Shown here: positions 34,352 to 42,332 of the stretch, one piece after another
How the letters are laid out: each line of letters starts with the position of its first letter
How positions within the stretch are numbered: the stretch's first letter is position 1
Notes under the pieces: generated by a model
The model's database searches: none
What the model saw: only the letters and a program-made list of their open reading frames with translations
Told to the model about the DNA's origin: nothing
Assembly (NCBI GenBank): GCA_003242885.1
Contig: QKMZ01000007.1
Coordinates: forward strand, 277,146 to 341,145
Source of the DNA: Candidatus Melainabacteria bacterium
GTDB taxonomy: Bacteria > Cyanobacteriota > Vampirovibrionia > Obscuribacterales > Obscuribacteraceae
Length of the DNA: 64,000 nt
Reading direction: 5' to 3'
Program-made: the position numbers and the translations under genes

Positions 34352-35395
34352 GTGGCGCTTCCAAGAATCGACATTCATACGCACATCCTGCCGCGCGAAA
34401 TTCCGAAGTGGAAAGACCAGTTCGGCTACGGCGGCTTTATCACGCTCGACCACCACATGCCGTGCAAGGCACGCATGCTCAAGGATGACGGCAAGTTTTT
34501 CCGCGAAGTTGAAAGCAATTGCTGGGACGGCGCACAGCGTTTGCTTGAGTGCGATGGAGTTCATGTCGACGTTCAGGTTTTGTCGACCGTGCCGGTTATG
34601 TTCAGCTACTGGGCAAAACCAGAAGATGGAGCGGCGATTGCGCGTTTTCTCAACGACGACCTTGCTGCAACAGTCGCAACCAACCCCGCACGCTTCGTGG
34701 GTTTGGGCACCTTGCCTCTGCAAGACCCTAAGCTTGCAATTAAAGAACTGGAGCGCTGTGTGCGTGATTTGAAGTTTCAGGGTTTTCAGATTGGCTCGCA
34801 CGTTAATGAGTGGAATCTCGATGACCCCGCACTGTTTCCAGTCTTTCAAGCTGCTGAAGAATTGGGCGCCGCGATCTTTGTTCACCCCTGGGAAATGATG
34901 GGTGAAGACAAAATGCAGAAGTACTGGCTGCCCTGGCTGGTGGGCATGCCCGCTGAAACGACCCGGGCGATTTGCTCTCTCATTTTTGGCGGTGTGCTCG
35001 AGCGCCTGCCCAAACTTCGTATCGCTTTTGCTCATGGGGGCGGGTCTTTCGGTTTTACCGTGGGACGCATTCAACATGGCTTCGAGGTGCGACCCGACTT
35101 GTGCGCCATCGACAATAAAGTTCCTCCCCGCGACTATCTTGGTCGTTTTTATGTGGATTCCCTGGTTCACGACAAAGAGATTTTGCGCCAGATTGTCTCT
35201 ATATTCGGCGAGGACAAGGTTGTCCTGGGCAGCGACTATCCGTTCCCATTAGGCGAAGACCGACCTGGTGAATTGATCGAATCGGTCAGTGAGTTCTCGG
35301 AAACGACGAAACGAAAGCTACTATTCGATAATGCCGTAAACTGGTTGCAGGTTGACGCTTTAAGGTTTTTGACTGCCTCCGCGCCGAAGAAATAG
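34352..35395 (+). CDS. Aminocarboxymuconate-semialdehyde decarboxylase (ACMSD), animal-like
   Basis: An amidohydrolase-fold, zinc-dependent decarboxylase (EC 4.1.1.45) that diverts a tryptophan-catabolism intermediate from quinolinate. All metal ligands are in place: His9 and His11 (IDIHTHILP), His178 (FVHPW) and Asp295 (LGSDYPFPLGE), plus His228 in FAHGGG. Long stretches such as STVPVMFSYWAKPED, FVGLGTLPLQDP and YWLPWLVGMPAETT are, as I recall the family, almost the same in the animal enzyme. The start is GTG 34352 with AAGGG ahead. No other kynurenine-pathway gene is adjacent, so the substrate is supplied from elsewhere or differs. Confidence 0.9.
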   Translation: MALPRIDIHTHILPREIPKWKDQFGYGGFITLDHHMPCKARMLKDDGKFFREVESNCWDGAQRLLECDGVHVDVQVLSTVPVMFSYWAKPEDGAAIARFLNDDLAATVATNPARFVGLGTLPLQDPKLAIKELERCVRDLKFQGFQIGSHVNEWNLDDPALFPVFQAAEELGAAIFVHPWEMMGEDKMQKYWLPWLVGMPAETTRAICSLIFGGVLERLPKLRIAFAHGGGSFGFTVGRIQHGFEVRPDLCAIDNKVPPRDYLGRFYVDSLVHDKEILRQIVSIFGEDKVVLGSDYPFPLGEDRPGELIESVSEFSETTKRKLLFDNAVNWLQVDALRFLTASAPKK

Positions 35396-35450
35396 CCATT
35401 ATTTGGGCATGATATAGAGACCGGTAACTACCGGGAGCAAAGAAAACTGT

Positions 35451-35556
35451 GAGCGCTGGCGGAGCGCCGGCTTTCAATCGGAATCATGAGAGCGCCTGCG
35501 GCTCGCCGGCTTTTAATTGGAATCCTGGGAGCGCCGGCGGCTCGCCGGCTTTTCAA
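35451..35556. repeat. Three tandem 39-bp repeats
   Basis: Units begin at 35451, 35490 and 35529, an exact 39-bp period. Each has a GAGCGCC(G/T)GCGGCTCGCCGG core (first copy diverged) and then an A/T-rich TTTTAATTGGAATC part; the third unit diverges after its TTTT and runs into the ribosome binding site of the next gene. The core relates to the GCGCCGGC palindromes elsewhere. Confidence 0.8.
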
Positions 35557-35569
35557 AGGGGAAAACAAC

Positions 35570-36139
35570 ATGCTAGTAGCCGACGTAATAATGTGGTTTT
35601 TAATTATTGTTGGCATTTGCCTTGCCTTTCCTGCACTTTGGCTGTTGTCCCGCGGACTTTATCCGCGCCAGATCGAAAACATTGCCAACTATCTCGAGAA
35701 AAGTCTGGTGAAGCCATTCTTCATCGGTGTGCCGATTGCAGCAGCGACATTCTTCACTGTTGCAGCGCTGGGTGGAAAGAAAAGTCCTTTTATGGACATC
35801 GCTATGTTTCTCATACTGGGCGCGTTTCTCTTCTATGCAAATATCGGTGTCGCTGGATTTGCAACTATGATCGGTCGAAGGCTCCCGTCGCCAGTCGATG
35901 CAGAGCGCCCATGGAAGAGCACTGTTCGTGGTGGCACCGCGCTGGTTCTATCATTTGTCTTTCCTTTTCTCGGATGGTTTTGCATCTTGCCGTTCTCTCT
36001 AATAATCGGTGCTGGCGCTCTGACCAACCGGCTTATTACTGGACGTAAAAAAACTGGGGCTTTAGTTCTTCAGCCACATGAAAGCTCCGCCAAAGTCGCG
36101 AAGTCTGATGCGGACGAAGTGGTCGGTGCGGCAGGCTAG
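35570..36139 (+). CDS. Integral membrane protein, unknown function
   Basis: 189 residues from ATG 35570, which has AAGGGG eight bases ahead; frames extending upstream only read through the 39-bp repeats. Four transmembrane segments are visible: about 3-25, 46-66, 75-98 and 120-148. Between them is the basic loop IGRRLPSPVDAERPWKS. The tail is hydrophilic. No family is recognised. Confidence 0.7.
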   Translation: MLVADVIMWFLIIVGICLAFPALWLLSRGLYPRQIENIANYLEKSLVKPFFIGVPIAAATFFTVAALGGKKSPFMDIAMFLILGAFLFYANIGVAGFATMIGRRLPSPVDAERPWKSTVRGGTALVLSFVFPFLGWFCILPFSLIIGAGALTNRLITGRKKTGALVLQPHESSAKVAKSDADEVVGAAG

Positions 36140-36207
36140 TTTTGAACGCCGTTGTAGACTCGTAGGAAATTCTGTTTGAGATGGAAAGCGTCTTGCCGGT
36201 GGGCTAA

Positions 36208-37725
36208 ATGACCAACGAACTCAGTCGAAGAGAGTTTTTAGCTATCAGCACTTTGCTTGGTTGTGCGTTCCCGCTTGCTGGTTGTAGCAATCTAAATGGA
36301 TATGTCGCTGACCGATTTGGCGGCGGAATTCCAGAGAAGATTTCGGTTACAAACTCGCCGGTAATTGATCCTGCTTTTCATTTGATCTCGCGCGCAGGAT
36401 TTGGACCTTGGCCTGGTGATGTTGAACAGATAAAGAAACAAGGCGAAAAGGCTTGGATTGAAGAACAGCTAGAGCCGGAAAGTATTGATGATAGATTGTG
36501 CGATTTCCGCGCGAAACGTTTTGAGAGTGTGTTTCTTGACCCAGGCACTTGCTACGAATTCAAACGTGAAGCGCTGCGCAAAGATCTATGCCGCTATCAC
36601 CTGATGCGCAGCGTATATAGCAAGCGCCAACTGCTTGAATCGATGGTTGAGTTTTTCAGCGACCACTTCAACATTTACATCGAGAAGGGCGACTGTATCT
36701 ACTTGAAAGCAACAGATGATAGAGCAGTCGTTAGGAAAAACGCTCTCGGCTGTTTTAGCGATCTCGTCTTGTCCAGCGCGACATCTCCTGCGATGTTGGT
36801 CTACTTGGACGGCAAAGAAAATAAGAAGGAAGGACCCCATGGTATTCCAAATGAAAATTACGCGCGCGAACTTTTGGAATTGCACACTCTCGGAGTTGAT
36901 GGTGGCTACAATCAAAAAGATGTGTACGAAGCAGCACGCTGCCTAACGGGATGGCGTTTAGAAAGTGGCTCTAAGCGTGGCACCGCGTATTTCGATCCTA
37001 GCCTGCATGACGACGGTGAGAAGATAGTTCTCGGCAAGAAAATCCGAGCTGGTGGTGGAGAGAAAGATGTTGAAGCGCTGGTAAATATTGCTTGCGTTCA
37101 TCCGTCGACTGCCAAGCACATTGCGAAGAAATTGGTGAGGCATTTTGTTTCTGAAGATCCTCCGGAGTCTCTGGTCAATAGTGTCGCAAAGCGCTTTTCC
37201 GAGAGTGGCGGACAAATCAAACCGATGCTCCGCGAGATACTTTACTCCAGTGAATTTAAAGCATCTGCTGGTTCGAAAATGAAGCGCCCATTCCAATTTG
37301 TGGTGAGCTGTCTGCGTGCCACCGGAGCCGATACTATGGCTGGCGATGAGGTTCTCGAGTACCTCACCAGAATGGGGCATGGACCATTCCAATACCCAAC
37401 TCCAGACGGCTATCCTACTGAAGCAAATCCTTGGCTCGGCACTCTGCTCTGGCGCTGGAATTTCGCTTTCGCTCTTTGCTCCAACTTTATCGAAAACGCT
37501 GGCGTTTCACTTGATACATTGTGTACCGCTATCGGATTGGAAGACCTGGACAGCATCAAGAAGACTCCCGAAGTTTTGTTTTCATACATGGCTGGACGCA
37601 GCCCTAATCATGAAGAAAGTAAGGCTATCAAGGATTATGTTTCGCGCCGAGATTTCAAAGACGAGAAAGTTCGCGATGAACTAGTCGGGTTGATTCTTTC
37701 GTCTCCAGCGTTTCAAAAGGTGTAG
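36208..37725 (+). CDS. DUF1800 family protein, exported
   Basis: A 505-residue protein. The N-terminus holds a twin-arginine-like SRREFLAIS motif and a lipobox-like PLAGC (residue 27). The family hallmarks are HLISRAGFGPWPGDVEQIKK, MVEFFSDHFNIY, NYARELLELHTLGVDGGYNQKDVYEAARCLTGW and HIAKKLVRHFVSEDPP. DUF1800 proteins nearly always sit before a DUF1501 gene, as here, with a 3-bp gap. Their biochemical role is not established. Export, probably by the Tat route, is inferred from the motif. Confidence 0.92.
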   Translation: MTNELSRREFLAISTLLGCAFPLAGCSNLNGYVADRFGGGIPEKISVTNSPVIDPAFHLISRAGFGPWPGDVEQIKKQGEKAWIEEQLEPESIDDRLCDFRAKRFESVFLDPGTCYEFKREALRKDLCRYHLMRSVYSKRQLLESMVEFFSDHFNIYIEKGDCIYLKATDDRAVVRKNALGCFSDLVLSSATSPAMLVYLDGKENKKEGPHGIPNENYARELLELHTLGVDGGYNQKDVYEAARCLTGWRLESGSKRGTAYFDPSLHDDGEKIVLGKKIRAGGGEKDVEALVNIACVHPSTAKHIAKKLVRHFVSEDPPESLVNSVAKRFSESGGQIKPMLREILYSSEFKASAGSKMKRPFQFVVSCLRATGADTMAGDEVLEYLTRMGHGPFQYPTPDGYPTEANPWLGTLLWRWNFAFALCSNFIENAGVSLDTLCTAIGLEDLDSIKKTPEVLFSYMAGRSPNHEESKAIKDYVSRRDFKDEKVRDELVGLILSSPAFQKV

Positions 37726-37728
37726 TCG

Positions 37729-38937
37729 ATGCCTGAGCAATCAAGACGACAATTTTTGCGACGCTTGGCATTGCGCTCTGATGCCATAAGCAGCACAGGA
37801 GACAAGACGCTTGTTTGCATCTTCTTGCGCGGTGGCGCCGATACTCTCAGCATGTTTGTCCCATACGCAGACGATACCTATTACAAAATTCGACCGACAA
37901 TTTCAATTCCGCATCCGAAGAGCGGAAAAGGAGTGGATTCGTCGATAAAGCTTGACGATTTCTATTCCCTGCATCCGAAACTTGCGCCCATATTGCCGCT
38001 ATACAAGGAAGGGCGTATGGCAGTCGTACAGGCAGTTGGCACTGACAATCCGACCGGCTCTCATTTTGAAACGCAAGATCAAATGGAGCATGGCGATGGC
38101 TTCAAGAAAACATCTGGTGGCGGCTGGTTGGCGCGTTATTTACGTGCGCGTTTTGGAAACAGTCTGACGCCCTTGTCCGCTGTTTCTATCGGACCAATGT
38201 TGCCAGAGTCATTGCGTGGAGCGCCTGGTGCAAGCGCCATTACAACCATTGATGATATTCGTATAAAAGCGCCGTGCGAAAATCCGGCAGTGGTGGTGCA
38301 AGCTTTGGCTGCGCTGTACGGCTCTGAAGTTGGATTACTTGCCACACCAGGGCGTGACACATTGAAGTTGCTAGCACGGGTTGAAACATTGCGAGCTTCT
38401 GAATACAAGCCTGCCAATGGTGCCAACTATCCTGATTCAAACTTTGCTCGCGGTCTGCGAGAAGTTGCTCGCTTAATCAAATCCGATGTTGGTCTTGAAG
38501 TCGCCTGCGTTGATTTGGACGGATGGGATACGCACTTCGTTCAAGGTTCTGTCGATGGACAACAAGCTGCCTTGATTGAAACGCTGGGAGCCGGGCTTGC
38601 AGCTTTTGATGCGGATCTTGCGAGTCGAAGAGAACAGGTTACGACCATGGTTATTACTGAATTCGGTCGGCGTTCATACGAAAACGGATCACTTGGCACT
38701 GATCATGGACGAGGCTTCGCAGCAATGATCATCGGCGAAGGTATTCGAGGAGGACAAATAATGGGTAACTATCCCGGCCTGAATGAAGCCAAATGGGTTC
38801 TCGGACCAGCCGGTATGGAAGTGCATTACGACTATCGCTCCGTATTGTCTGAAGTGCTTACAAACAAAATGGGCTTGCGCAACATTGATGCCGTCTTCCC
38901 CGGATTCGAACCTCAGAAAGTTGGATTTACAGCTTAG
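37729..38937 (+). CDS. DUF1501 family protein, Tat-type signal
   Basis: A 402-residue protein beginning MPEQSRRQFLRRL, a twin-arginine motif, although the hydrophobic region after it is weak. Family marks include TLVCIFLRGGADTLSMFVPY, NPTGSHFETQDQMEHG, DLDGWDTHFVQG, FGRRSYENGSLGTDHGRG and NYPGLNEA. The fold is sulfatase/alkaline-phosphatase-like and the histidines and acids of that core are visible in DTH and TDHG. It starts 3 bp after the DUF1800 stop, so the two are a translationally coupled pair. Confidence 0.92.
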   Translation: MPEQSRRQFLRRLALRSDAISSTGDKTLVCIFLRGGADTLSMFVPYADDTYYKIRPTISIPHPKSGKGVDSSIKLDDFYSLHPKLAPILPLYKEGRMAVVQAVGTDNPTGSHFETQDQMEHGDGFKKTSGGGWLARYLRARFGNSLTPLSAVSIGPMLPESLRGAPGASAITTIDDIRIKAPCENPAVVVQALAALYGSEVGLLATPGRDTLKLLARVETLRASEYKPANGANYPDSNFARGLREVARLIKSDVGLEVACVDLDGWDTHFVQGSVDGQQAALIETLGAGLAAFDADLASRREQVTTMVITEFGRRSYENGSLGTDHGRGFAAMIIGEGIRGGQIMGNYPGLNEAKWVLGPAGMEVHYDYRSVLSEVLTNKMGLRNIDAVFPGFEPQKVGFTA

Positions 38938-38974
38938 TTGAGTAATTTAATCATTGTCTCTTTGAGGTTGAAGA

Positions 38975-39538
38975 ATGAGGATTAGTCACCTTCTGGGCCT
39001 GCTAGGGCTTTCTGTGTTACATGTACTTCCTTGTTTCGCCGAGCTATCGTCAAAAAAACTTGGTATGGAAATAATTGCGCTCACCGCGAGGCTCCCCGAA
39101 GATTCAAACGAGCACAAAGCGGCGCTTGAAGTTGGATTTCGCAACAAGACACAGAGTTCTATTTCTGTTCAGTTCTCCGGAACTTATGGGAAAGGGATTG
39201 GTGTGCGACCGCCCATTTATGCTTTTTCTAAAGATCCATATTGTAGACAGCCTGCGGTTTTTTCTGAATTTACTTATGAGTGGTTTGATGCTCAAGGAAA
39301 ATCAATTCTCAGTGGTAAATACGATGCAAGTCGCGAAAGTTTGATATTGAAGCCCAATGGTGTCAGAACTGTGTTAGTGCCAGTGATAATGCCACCGCCG
39401 GGAATCTGTAAGCTAGTTGTGAAGTTTTCAAATCTTCAGTTAGTTCCTTTGGCTAGTAGCTTTAACATGTTTCAAAACGAAGACACTGCAGTTTTCGAAG
39501 AGCTTGAAGATCAGGCTGTTATAACTATTAAGAAGTAA
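38975..39538 (+). CDS. Exported protein of unknown function
   Basis: A 187-residue product with a signal peptide (MRISHLLGLLGLSVLHVLPC, cleavage near CFA-EL). The mature part is beta-rich, with LEVGFRNKTQSSISVQFSGTYG and VRTVLVPVIMPPPGICKLVVKFSN resembling an immunoglobulin-like or carbohydrate-binding sandwich. No family is recognised. It lies 37 bp after the DUF1501 gene and may be part of the same transcript. Confidence 0.65.
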   Translation: MRISHLLGLLGLSVLHVLPCFAELSSKKLGMEIIALTARLPEDSNEHKAALEVGFRNKTQSSISVQFSGTYGKGIGVRPPIYAFSKDPYCRQPAVFSEFTYEWFDAQGKSILSGKYDASRESLILKPNGVRTVLVPVIMPPPGICKLVVKFSNLQLVPLASSFNMFQNEDTAVFEELEDQAVITIKK

Positions 39539-39690
39539 TTTGGGGAGTTTAACATGTTCAGTTACTTACATTCTAAGTCAGGGCTGCGATAAAGGAGTAC
39601 AGGGTTATTCCGGTTTATTCAAAGTCTGGTTTTTGGTTAAATCGGCATACCTTCCTATCGCCAATCTTTCCTAATCCTTCGAGTGCTGCC

Positions 39691-40827
39691 ATGCAAACTT
39701 TATTCGTACTGGTGTTCTTTATCTTGAGCCAGGTTTTCCTCGCTGCGGACGCTTCTCAGCGTATTAATTATTCGGGTCTGCATGACCTGGCTATTGCGCC
39801 GACGTGGCGCTTTGCTATGGAGTCAACAATGCGTTCGAAGCCCACAATAAATCCGTGTCTAGGCGAGTTCAAACTTAACTTGAAAGGCGGCAATCTCACC
39901 GGTGTGATGAAGTATGAGTACAACGGGAACTTAGGTTCTCAGAAGGCTGGTGCGAAGGGCTATTTCAAAAATCAGCAATTCGTGGTCGCACTTTCCCACC
40001 CGGATGGCCCACTTGTTCTGAAGGGAAGATTCACAGACGCCAACAGAATCGAAGGCACCGCGACGATGAATGGCAAGCCGTATGCCAAGTTTCACATGAA
40101 TTCGAAGTCGGAGGCTGGTGGCGACCCGATTGTTTTTGTCCTCGATATGGACCCGCCGTGTGTCGCTGGTTCAATCACCAAACTTGTTTTGGATAGAGCT
40201 GCAGGAGATGTTGTGGGAAGTGTTTCTACAAACATTCCGCAGAGTGTAGGCGAGAACTCATCGGGTGTGACCTGGTTCAAAGGTGGCGCCAAGGGCAGAA
40301 TTTACGATCGTCAGGTTGATCTCAAATACATTGATGCTCGCGGGAATGAATGTGCTTTATTCGGTAATTTCGATTCTCAGGAAAGAGCTTACAGCGGCAG
40401 TTTTAGGTCTGCTTCTGTCGATGGATATTTTTGGATGTACCTAGATGACGGTACACGGCGTTTTGCTGATCTTGCTACAGCAAGCGACTGGCGTATCGAG
40501 TTCAATCCGCCTTGGGTAGGTGCAAGAGTTACTATTAAACCGATCGTGAGCCTAGACAGAGACTCCAAAGGTAGCATCACTGGTAGTGGCAGCTACAGAA
40601 TAGGCTGGTGTGGAAATGAACGTCCGACAGAAGTAACAGTCGATGGTACTTGGAGCAGTAACAACAAGGTTGAATTGTGGATCAAAGGACCAACACCTAT
40701 TCACATACGAGGAACCTTTGATAGAAGTTCTCGTAAAATTGTTGGGGCTGACGATACGGGACGTACTGTGACGATGTCGCCTGTGGCACGATTGCGCGAA
40801 GGCAGTAGTCGAAATAGGTGGAGATAG
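39691..40827 (+). CDS. Exported beta-rich protein of unknown function
   Basis: A 378-residue product starting with a signal peptide (MQTLFVLVFFILSQVFLAAD). The mature protein seems to consist of internally similar beta-rich halves: GGNLTGVMKYEYNGN, KGRFTDANRIEGTATMNG and GTFDRSSRKIVGADDTG recur as short N/D-G turn motifs between strands. A beta-propeller or barrel would fit. No family is recognised. It follows the previous exported gene after 152 bp. Confidence 0.6.
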   Translation: MQTLFVLVFFILSQVFLAADASQRINYSGLHDLAIAPTWRFAMESTMRSKPTINPCLGEFKLNLKGGNLTGVMKYEYNGNLGSQKAGAKGYFKNQQFVVALSHPDGPLVLKGRFTDANRIEGTATMNGKPYAKFHMNSKSEAGGDPIVFVLDMDPPCVAGSITKLVLDRAAGDVVGSVSTNIPQSVGENSSGVTWFKGGAKGRIYDRQVDLKYIDARGNECALFGNFDSQERAYSGSFRSASVDGYFWMYLDDGTRRFADLATASDWRIEFNPPWVGARVTIKPIVSLDRDSKGSITGSGSYRIGWCGNERPTEVTVDGTWSSNNKVELWIKGPTPIHIRGTFDRSSRKIVGADDTGRTVTMSPVARLREGSSRNRWR

Positions 40828-40904
40828 CTGCCGGCTGGGAAAATGACGCTCCCAGTGAATTACAAATGCCTTCCGGAAGCCGGAGCTCCCAGTCAAAACT
40901 GAGC

Positions 40905-40952
40905 GCGTGCAACGCGCCCCCACGCTAAGACCGGTCGACGCATGGCGTCGAC
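40905..40952. repeat. 22-bp repeat copy 2 plus palindrome
   Basis: 40905-40926 repeats the 22 bases of 20248-20269 exactly. Eight bases on, GTCGACGC-ATG-GCGTCGAC (40934-40952) is a full palindrome. Further TCGACCCTACG(T/C)TAC units follow at about 40949, 40977 and 41004, just past the stop of the minus-strand gene ending at 41020. Confidence 0.7.
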
Positions 40953-41019
40953 CCTACGTTACGTTTTTTTTTGCGTCGACCCTACGTTACAATTCGACGC
41001 GTTACAATTCGACCCTACG

Positions 41020-41523
41020 CTACTTTTTCTTCGCGGCGTTTTTGGCCTTCTCTAAAATGCTTGCTGGAACTTGCGGAAGCGCTTCATCCTTCAGAGTCAG
41101 TTTTTCGTAATTGGCTTTGTAAGCTTCTATTTGTTTATCGAAGGCAGCCATATCGGAATCTTTCCAGCCGCCGCGTGCCATTGCAGGTTCGTTTTCGAGA
41201 AGTTTGTCCAGCTCCGCTCTGAGCTTCTTGTAATTGCCTTCAGTAACGGCGTTGACGCGTTTTGCCTGATCCAAAATCGCGACAAGATTTGAAAGTTTTT
41301 GACGATATTTGACTGCGTTTACTTGAATTCGTTTGAACGATGCCATCTCCGGTCTATCCATTACCGGCACTCTTGCCGGCGCCTGCGCCTTGCTGGCAGG
41401 CGCAACTGTCGTCGTGGTTGTCGTCGTTTTTACCGGCTCGTTGCCGGCAAAAACAGCAGGCGCAAGGGAGAAAATCATCAGCGGTGTCATCGCCGCCAGC
41501 AGAATTCTTTTGTGCTGAAACAT
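41020..41523 (-). CDS. Exported helical protein, paralogue of its neighbour
   Basis: A 167-residue product with a signal peptide (MFQHKRILLAAMTPLMIFSL, cleavage near VFA-GN). A Thr run and Ala/Pro-rich stretch is followed by a helical domain (YRQKLSNLVAILDQAKRVNAVTEGNY and LRAELDKLLENEPAMARGGW) and a Lys/Ala-rich end. The gene upstream (41557-42090) encodes a protein with the same signal peptide style and helical layout, so the pair arose by duplication. Function unknown. Confidence 0.65.
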   Translation of the reverse strand: MFQHKRILLAAMTPLMIFSLAPAVFAGNEPVKTTTTTTTVAPASKAQAPARVPVMDRPEMASFKRIQVNAVKYRQKLSNLVAILDQAKRVNAVTEGNYKKLRAELDKLLENEPAMARGGWKDSDMAAFDKQIEAYKANYEKLTLKDEALPQVPASILEKAKNAAKKK

Positions 41524-41556
41524 TTTTTCTCCCTTGCACTATGCAGTATGTGATTG

Positions 41557-42090
41557 CTATTTCGTCGACTTAGTTGTTGTCTTTGTTGTTTTCTTGTCAC
41601 CAGAAGCAGTTTTCTTTGTGGTCGTGGTTTTCTTCACTGCTGGTGTCGTGGTTTTTGTTGTAGTCGTTGTTGTTGCAGTTGTTTTCGGTTTGTTGGATGC
41701 CGAAGATAGATCAGCATTGACTTTTGTCACTTGCTTTTCGAGATCGTCGATGTCTGCTTTGGGGAATCCTGCAGCTTCTACTTTTGCTTCGACAGCGGTC
41801 AAACGATCCAGCTCAGCCTTGAAGTTGGCGTGTTCATCAGAGGTGATCCAGCCTTTCGACAAGGCTGTGTCGTTTTGCTGGTTGAGGTTGTTGATTCTTT
41901 CCTTGAACTTCAATGTGTAAGTCTTAGTTGCTTCCACAGAAATGGACGTTGCGCCGTTGGGCGAAACTTTGCCCGAGGATTCGATAACGGTGGTGCGTTT
42001 GATTACGGTTTCTTCTGCCTGTGCTGGCAACATCGACGCAATCATGAGCGGCGCTAACAGGGCGAGGGATACACGCTTAATGTCGATCAT
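41557..42090 (-). CDS. Exported helical protein with Thr/Lys-rich tail
   Basis: A 177-residue product with a signal peptide (IDIKRVSLALLAPLMIASML, cleavage near AQA-EE). A helical domain (LKFKERINNLNQQNDTALSKGW, ISSDEH-like turn, NFKAELDRLTAVEAKVEAAG) is followed by a 50-residue tail made almost only of Thr and Lys, like histone H1 tails. The tail is strongly cationic and could bind polyanions such as LPS, DNA or polyphosphate outside the cell. Paralogue of 41020-41523. Function unknown. Confidence 0.65.
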   Translation of the reverse strand: MIDIKRVSLALLAPLMIASMLPAQAEETVIKRTTVIESSGKVSPNGATSISVEATKTYTLKFKERINNLNQQNDTALSKGWITSDEHANFKAELDRLTAVEAKVEAAGFPKADIDDLEKQVTKVNADLSSASNKPKTTATTTTTTKTTTPAVKKTTTTKKTASGDKKTTKTTTKSTK

Positions 42091-42332
42091 TTTTCTTCTC
42101 CATACAGCTAAGTCCTCACGCTGGGACTCTCTTGAGAACTGGGGTCAATATAGGTTCGCGGACTGAATATACCCTGGCCTCACGTGCCCAAAGCCGACAT
42201 TTAAGGCATTGTATCGGGACGTCACCATACCTCGCAAATTCTACCCATACCTCTTGAAGCACCGCGCCGGTTTTGTAGTGAGCCCTAAGAGGAACAAAGC
42301 TGAAGTCAAATGGCGTCGAGCGGGGTAACTCC

